Below are positions 59,405 through 64,000 of a stretch of DNA of 64,000 bases, piece after piece. Source of the stretch: DYRB01 sp963802205 (lineage in GTDB: Bacteria; Pseudomonadota; Gammaproteobacteria; Chromatiales; Chromatiaceae). Under the pieces are notes generated by a model. The model did not search any database. It was not told the DNA's origin and worked only from the letters and a program-made list of their open reading frames with translations. Made by a program: the position numbers and the translations under genes. Position 1 is the first letter of the stretch, and each line of letters starts with the position of its first letter. The stretch spans positions 1 through 64,000 of the forward strand of contig CAWDHW010000008.1 of NCBI GenBank assembly GCA_963802205.1. The letters run 5' to 3'.

Positions 59405-60934
59405 CTACCCGAATTCCAGGGCTATGCCCGCCGTCTTGAGGAGCTGCGCCTCCTGTTCCAGCTCCAGCCGCGTCAAGGGGTGGCCGTCGAGCCAGCCGGC
59501 CGGGAAGGACAGATGGAGTCCGTCGCTCTGGACCGCCAGGCGGGGGCGCGGTCTGGCGTTCGGGGTGCGCCCGCGGTGAATGAGCACAGCCAGGCGCAGC
59601 AGTACGCAGAGGTGCCGGGCGCACGCTTGGGTGGGGCGCGGCAGGGCCAGGAACTCAGTCACGGGAAACTTGCGCCTGTGCCCCTGGACCATCACCGAGA
59701 GCAGTTGCTGCTGTTGGCGGGTGAAGCCGGAGAGGTCGGCGTTACGCAGCAGATAGCCGCCGTGCTTCTGGTACTGGCTGTGGGCGATGATGATCCCGAC
59801 CTCGTGCAGACGGGCCGCCCAACCGAGGAAGCGCGGGTATTCCAGGTCGTGCATGCCCCAGGCGGCCGTGACCTGGCGGAATAGGGCGAGCGCCGTGGCC
59901 TGTACCCGGCGGGCTTGGGCGCGGTCCACCGCGAAGCGCCGCATCAGGGCGGTGACGGTGCGCTCGCGTACGTCCTCGTGGCGGCTGCGCCCCATCATTT
60001 CGTAGATCAGCCCCTCGCGCAGGGCCTCGTCGGAGACCTGCATGTGGCTAATTCCCAGGTTGGTAAAGACCGAGCGCAAGACCGCCACCCCGCCGACAAA
60101 GACGGGTCGGCGCTCGTCGCTCAGCCCCTTGAGCGAGATCGCGGAGATGCGTCCCGCGGCGACCAGGGCCTCGCGCAGGCGCAGCAGCGACTCGGCGGAG
60201 ATCCCGTCCTCGCAGAAGCCTTCCGCGGCGACCACGGTGGCGATGGCCTTGATGGTCCCGGAACTGCCTACGGCCCTGGTCCAGCCGGCGTGGCGGAACT
60301 GCTCCCGCACCGGGCGGACCTCCAGGGCCCCACTCAGTTCGGCCTTGTCCATGAGCTTGGCGGTGATCTTATCCTCGCTGAACCAGCGCTGGGACATGCT
60401 CACGCACCCCATGTGCAGGCTCTCGCGCACCTCGGCGTTGAAACCCTCGCCGACGATCACCTCGGTGCTGCCCCCACCGATGTCCACCACCAGGCGCCGT
60501 TCGGTCCCCGCCGCCAGACCGTGGGCGACGCCAAGGTAGACCAGCCGCGCCTCCTCACGCCCGGCGATCACGTCGATGCTGTGGCCCAATGCGGCCTCGG
60601 CGCGCTCCAGGAAGCCCGTCTCCGGACGCACCTGGCGCAGGGTGTTGGTCCCCACGGCCCAGACGTTCTCGGGGGGCATGCCCCGCAGACGCTGGCCGAA
60701 GCGCTCAAGGCAGGCCAGTGCGCGCTCCGCTACGTCCGGACGCAGGGACTTGTTCTCGGTCAGGCCCTCGCCGAGGCGAACCATCTCCTTGATGCGGTCG
60801 ATGACCTGGAGGTGGCCGTCGTCGATGCGGGCCACGATCATATGGAAGCTGTTGGAGCCGAGGTCGATGGTCGCGACCGTTTGCGGGGCTGCTGGGACTG
60901 GGGTCGCGCTCGGGGCCGCTTGCGCTTCTGACAT
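59405..60934 (-). CDS. ppx: Exopolyphosphatase / guanosine pentaphosphate phosphohydrolase
   Basis: 509 residues from ATG 60934 (GGAGG upstream). The ASKHA phosphatase fold is shown by VATIDLGSNSFHMIVARI, VGTNTLRQVRP, VIAGREEARLVYLGVAHG, LVVDIGGGSTEVIVGEG and AVGSSGTIKAIATVV. The C-terminal third is an HD-like helical domain (FLGWAARLHEVGIIIAHSQY). It removes phosphate from polyphosphate ends, linked to phosphate storage. The frame stays open up to 61570 over batD but has no similarity there. The batD stop is 20 bp upstream. Confidence 0.95.
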   Translation of the reverse strand: MSEAQAAPSATPVPAAPQTVATIDLGSNSFHMIVARIDDGHLQVIDRIKEMVRLGEGLTENKSLRPDVAERALACLERFGQRLRGMPPENVWAVGTNTLRQVRPETGFLERAEAALGHSIDVIAGREEARLVYLGVAHGLAAGTERRLVVDIGGGSTEVIVGEGFNAEVRESLHMGCVSMSQRWFSEDKITAKLMDKAELSGALEVRPVREQFRHAGWTRAVGSSGTIKAIATVVAAEGFCEDGISAESLLRLREALVAAGRISAISLKGLSDERRPVFVGGVAVLRSVFTNLGISHMQVSDEALREGLIYEMMGRSRHEDVRERTVTALMRRFAVDRAQARRVQATALALFRQVTAAWGMHDLEYPRFLGWAARLHEVGIIIAHSQYQKHGGYLLRNADLSGFTRQQQQLLSVMVQGHRRKFPVTEFLALPRPTQACARHLCVLLRLAVLIHRGRTPNARPRPRLAVQSDGLHLSFPAGWLDGHPLTRLELEQEAQLLKTAGIALEFG

Positions 60935-60954
60935 CGGGTGCCCTCCGGGGCGGG

Positions 60955-62835
60955 TCAGCGAGGGTTCAACTCGGGCAGATAGACCCGCCGCGGGGTCAGG
61001 CTCGCGATCAGGCCCTTCAGTGCCCCGGAGCGCGGGCGCAACTGGCGCTTGAAGTCGCGCTTCCAGCGCGGGAAGTCCAGGTCCTGGCGACCATAGAGGG
61101 CCCCGTCGAGCTGTTGCATCAGGCGCTCGATTTGGGCGCGGTCGGTCCCCGGACGGAGGCGTGCGAGCTTCGCGGCCAGCCCTGGGAGGGGCTCCTTGGG
61201 GTCGAAGCTCAAATTGCGACAGGCCTGTTCCTGGAACTGCTGGCACCAGGCCGCGGGGTTGGCCTCGCGGTCGGCGGCCCCGACGCAGAGCCACAATCGG
61301 GTTGGGGCGGGCAGGACCTGGTTCAGGCGCCTGCCTACCAGTCGCAACGCGGCCAGCGGGTTGACCCAGCGCGCGACACGAGCCAGTCCAGTGCCCAGGG
61401 CGGACCAGGTGCGGGCCAGTGCGGCCCTCAGGGTCCCCCCGACGCCGGAGACCAGCCGGGCGCCGACCTCGGCCCCCAGGGGCCCCTTGCCGGCGGCGGC
61501 GCGGCGCTGGTACCAGACCCCGCCCCAATAGCCAAGGACCAGCAGCATCAGCCCGGCCAGCGGGATCCACAGTAGGCCCCAGCCGTCGCCATGGCCGATT
61601 TCGGTATAGCGCGACAGCCCAAAGGGACCGGACTCGCCCTCGACCTTCAGGGTGTGGATGGGCAGGCCGGCGACCTCGCGTGTGCCCTTGTCAACATTCC
61701 ACCAGGCGATCTGGATAGCTGGCATGCGCAGGCGCCCGCCGGAGTGGGGCACCAGGGTGTAGTACTCGGTGCGCTTGCCCACCAAGCTGCGCTTGTCCGC
61801 GGACAGACCGCCCTCGGTCAGGGTCTGTTCGCGGTAGACACGGAAGTCGGGGGAGGCGAGCAGCCCCTCCAGGCTCGGCAACTGCGACCCCTGGGCGCCC
61901 ACCGCCTTGAGTTCCAGAGAGATGGTGACGGGCTCGCCCTCGGCGACGTCGCGGGCCGAGTCGAGGTTGGCGGTGAGGTTCAGGTCATGCAGGGGGAGCC
62001 AGGGGCTGACCGAGGTCAGGATCGGGCGGACCTGTACGCGGGCGCGTTCGCTCGCCACCTCGTAGCGGGTGGCGGGTCCTGGATAGCCACCCTGGCCGCT
62101 GCCGGCCTGGGTCCCGCTGACCTTGATGGGGGGCAGCTCCAGGTCGCCGGATCGCAGGGGCGTCAGGGTCAGAATGAAGTCGTTGACGATCTCGCGGTTT
62201 CCCTTGGCGTCCTTGCGGGTGCTGGTGTCGGGTCCAGCGACCTTCTGGAGCAGGAAGTCGTTGGTGCCAGGTAGCTCCGGGTCGGCGCGCTCAAGATTCT
62301 GGTCACTGACGATGCGCAGTCGCAGCAGGACGTTCTCCTGGACGTAGGGCTGATCGTTGGTAATGGCGACATCGATGCGCGGGGGCCTTGCACCACCGGC
62401 GGGCTGGGCCCCAGCCTGTGGGTAGCCTCCTGGGGGACCGTAGCCCCATGGGCTCTGCGGATAGCCATGGGCCGGGGCGCCCTGGCCGGGTTGACCATAG
62501 GGCGACCCATAGCCAGGCCATTGAGGCTGCGGGGGCAGTTGGGGCGGTGCCGCCGGTTGACCTGTCTTGGCAGCTGGCGGCGGCGGGGCAGGGGGCATGC
62601 CGCGGGCATTGCTGGGGCCAGGCTGGCGGAAGTCCCAGGCACCCGCCGGCTGCCCGGCGGGAGCGCCCGGTGGACCGTAGTTGTACGCCGTCGCGCAGGG
62701 CATCCAGCCGGCCAGCAGGGCCCCCAACCAGACCATCCGCCGCCGGGGGTTGACCAAGGCGCGGGCCAGGGTTGCGAAGAGGGTGGGGCTGGCGTTGCTC
62801 ATCCGGATCTTCCACATGGTCGTTGGACTCACCAA
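60955..62835 (-). CDS. BatD-like protein
   Basis: About 620 residues; GTG 62835 overlaps the upstream stop, and an internal start near MSNASPTLF is also possible. A hydrophobic signal segment (MVWLGALLAGWMPCATA) is followed by a Pro/Gly/Gln-rich linker and repeated beta domains (IDVAITNDQPYVQENVLLRL, NREIVNDFILTLTPLRSGDL, EGEPVTISLELKAVGAQGSQ) and a membrane helix (LLWIPLAGLMLLVLGYWGG) before a cytoplasmic tail. This is the BatD layout of Bacteroides aerotolerance-type operons. Its role in stress tolerance or chaperone-coupled assembly is not established. Confidence 0.9.
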   Translation of the reverse strand: MVSPTTMWKIRMSNASPTLFATLARALVNPRRRMVWLGALLAGWMPCATAYNYGPPGAPAGQPAGAWDFRQPGPSNARGMPPAPPPPAAKTGQPAAPPQLPPQPQWPGYGSPYGQPGQGAPAHGYPQSPWGYGPPGGYPQAGAQPAGGARPPRIDVAITNDQPYVQENVLLRLRIVSDQNLERADPELPGTNDFLLQKVAGPDTSTRKDAKGNREIVNDFILTLTPLRSGDLELPPIKVSGTQAGSGQGGYPGPATRYEVASERARVQVRPILTSVSPWLPLHDLNLTANLDSARDVAEGEPVTISLELKAVGAQGSQLPSLEGLLASPDFRVYREQTLTEGGLSADKRSLVGKRTEYYTLVPHSGGRLRMPAIQIAWWNVDKGTREVAGLPIHTLKVEGESGPFGLSRYTEIGHGDGWGLLWIPLAGLMLLVLGYWGGVWYQRRAAAGKGPLGAEVGARLVSGVGGTLRAALARTWSALGTGLARVARWVNPLAALRLVGRRLNQVLPAPTRLWLCVGAADREANPAAWCQQFQEQACRNLSFDPKEPLPGLAAKLARLRPGTDRAQIERLMQQLDGALYGRQDLDFPRWKRDFKRQLRPRSGALKGLIASLTPRRVYLPELNPR

Positions 62836-64000
62836 GGCCGGCTCTCCCGCAGTCGCCCACCGGATTGCCGCATCAGTTCCATCTCTCCCATGCGGAACTG
62901 GTTGCGCATCAGGAGCGAGGGATCGCCCTCGGCCTGGCGCAGCCGCTGCTCCATGATGGCGAACCCCGGGCCCATGACCGGCCGACCGCCGAGGGCGGCC
63001 GCGGCCGCCTGCTCCTCGCCTGCGGGCGCGTCTGCCATCGGTTGGCCGCCCTGTTGGTCGAACCGCTCCACCGCCGCGCCCATGCCGTCCTGGGGCGGCG
63101 CCTGGGGCGGCTGCATGTCCTCTACCGCGTTCTGGCCGCCGGTGCGCCCGGTTTTGGGTTCGGGTTTCCGGTCCTGGTCCCCCAAGGTGTCCTTGGGCTT
63201 GGCCTGGTCTGGCTTCTCGCTCCCCTGGTCGGCCAGGGACTCCTTCTCGGCCTGGTCCGGGCGTTTGCCCTTGCCAGGGTGTTCTTCGTCGCCGCCCTCT
63301 TGGTCGCGCTTGCGGTCTTCGGGCGTCTCGGGTTTGGCACCGGGTTCGTCCGCCTCGGGCTTGGGCTTGTCGCCGCCGCCTTGGTCGCGTTCCCGGTCCT
63401 TGTCCTCGGCGCCCCGGCCTTTGTCTTCGGACTCGTCCTGCTCCTTGCCGGCACGGCCCTTCTCGTCAGGCTTGTCCTGATCCTTGCCGGCGCCTTTCTC
63501 CTCGGGCTTCTTGTCGCCGTCCTCGCCCTTCTTTTCGTCTTCCTTTGGCTTGGAGCCCTTATCCGCATCCAGGTTGGATTCGTCTTTGCCGCCCTTGTCC
63601 TGTTCCTGTTTCCGATCCTGTTCGGCGCCCTGCTTGGCATCGGTCTCTTCCGTACCCTCCTTGCTGCCTTGCTCGGGCTTGTCCTGCTTCTCGGACTCGC
63701 CCGCGGCGTCCTCGGCGTCCTTGGGTTCGTCGCCGGACTTGCCATTCTCCTGTTGGTCCTTGTTGTCCTGGCCCTCCTGGGGCTTGGCCTCATCGGAGCT
63801 GGACCCCTTGCCGTCCTGTTGCTCCTGCTTCTGGTCGCCGGACTTCTGTTGCTCGGACTCCTGCTTCTGGTCGCCGGACTGCTGTTGCTCGGACTCCTGC
63901 TTCTGGTCGCCGGACTTCTGTTGCTCGGACTCCTGCTTCTGGTCGCCGGACTTCTGTTGCTCGGATTCCTGCTTCTGGTCGCCGGACTTCTGCTCCTTGG
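62829..64000 (-). CDS. BatB/BatC-like protein, C-terminal part, 5' end outside window
   Basis: The reverse frame runs from beyond the window to a TGA at 62829. The visible part is a long highly charged low-complexity region of Lys, Glu, Asp and Gln, ending in PGFAIMEQRLRQAEGDPSLL and RNQFRMGEMELMRQSGG, the conserved C-terminal helix of VWA/TPR BatB-BatC proteins. The VWA and TPR domains must lie outside the window. The stop overlaps the batD start. A 36-bp tandem repeat lies at the outer end. Confidence 0.85.
   Translation of the reverse strand, partial: KEQKSGDQKQESEQQKSGDQKQESEQQKSGDQKQESEQQQSGDQKQESEQQKSGDQKQEQQDGKGSSSDEAKPQEGQDNKDQQENGKSGDEPKDAEDAAGESEKQDKPEQGSKEGTEETDAKQGAEQDRKQEQDKGGKDESNLDADKGSKPKEDEKKGEDGDKKPEEKGAGKDQDKPDEKGRAGKEQDESEDKGRGAEDKDRERDQGGGDKPKPEADEPGAKPETPEDRKRDQEGGDEEHPGKGKRPDQAEKESLADQGSEKPDQAKPKDTLGDQDRKPEPKTGRTGGQNAVEDMQPPQAPPQDGMGAAVERFDQQGGQPMADAPAGEEQAAAAALGGRPVMGPGFAIMEQRLRQAEGDPSLLMRNQFRMGEMELMRQSGGRLRESRPW
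63825..63990. repeat. 36-bp in-frame tandem repeat in the BatB/C gene
   Basis: Units start at 63825, 63861, 63897, 63933 and 63969, beginning CTGCTTCTGGTCGCCGGACT and differing at one or two bases. On the coding strand each adds SGDQKQESEQQK. Both repeat length and frame conserve the protein. The array stops about ten bases before the window ends. Confidence 0.9.

Noticed and set aside
63825..63990. 36-bp repeats at the window end as a CRISPR array
   Set aside because: Units are directly adjacent, without unique spacers, and stay in the Bat reading frame.

Overview
The window looks like chromosomal DNA of a purple sulfur bacterium (Chromatiaceae, Gammaproteobacteria). The base composition is GC-rich throughout. 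A gene at about 28.6-28.9 kb encodes a small secreted Gly/Tyr/Trp/Pro-repeat protein of the kind that coats periplasmic sulfur globules. A transketolase - GAPDH - PGK - pyruvate kinase - class II aldolase cluster at 30-37 kb suits an organism moving carbon through Calvin-cycle and glycolytic triose phosphates. The remaining housekeeping genes (adk, ispA-xseB, parE, phoU, folE2, ppx, mtnA) are typical of the class. The genus is inferred, not proven.

Layout. 0-2 kb: truncated tRNA-Ser(GGA), a methyltransferase gene that changes frame twice, and adk. 2.7-7.4 kb: CarS-like CDP-lipid synthase, a metallophosphoesterase, an RRM protein behind an RhlE-type helicase, and an EamA transporter. 7.5-10 kb: divergent mtnA and an MTA/SAH-deaminase-like amidohydrolase. 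10.4-15.7 kb: a transglutaminase-DUF2126 giant protein convergent with a coupled transglutaminase / N-formylglutamate amidohydrolase pair. 16-21.7 kb: secreted proteins of unknown function, a TauE/SafE permease, Slt-type lytic transglycosylase and an inositol-monophosphatase-like enzyme. 22-28.4 kb: three genes on one strand for a membrane-anchored five-heme cytochrome fused to TPRs, an FG-GAP/ASPIC-UnbV (CRTAC1-like) protein and a secreted TPR protein, closed by a bidirectional terminator shared with the sulfur-globule gene. 29.3-37.4 kb: thioredoxin-fold protein and the carbon cluster. 37.5-38.9 kb: toxin-antitoxin pair and a broken ISAs1-type transposase. 39.6-42.3 kb: folE2, phoU, HAD phosphatase. 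42.3-44.3 kb: two decayed genes. 44.3-52.1 kb: two esterases, ispA-xseB, parE, a Bcr-type MFS pump coupled to a polysaccharide flippase. 52.2-57.8 kb: a patchwork of a higB with an internal stop, intact higA, a DsbA-like gene between two direct repeats, UPF0114 and EVE proteins, a CDF metal transporter, and remnants of RecD2-like helicase, IS, CDF and MBL genes. 57.8-64 kb: DUF6279 lipoprotein, SCP2-like protein, ppx, and the 3' part of a Bat (VWA/BatD) operon that runs off the window.

The least explained functional unit is the 22-28.4 kb cytochrome / CRTAC1 / TPR operon. All three products carry export or membrane signals, so they probably act together outside the cytoplasm in electron transfer or in scaffolding a redox complex. 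The second is the transglutaminase-DUF2126 / transglutaminase / FGase group, which fits a peptide-ligation or amide-chemistry system of unknown product. Short dispersed repeats are frequent in the intergenic regions, including inside the carbon operon and on both sides of the DsbA-like gene.
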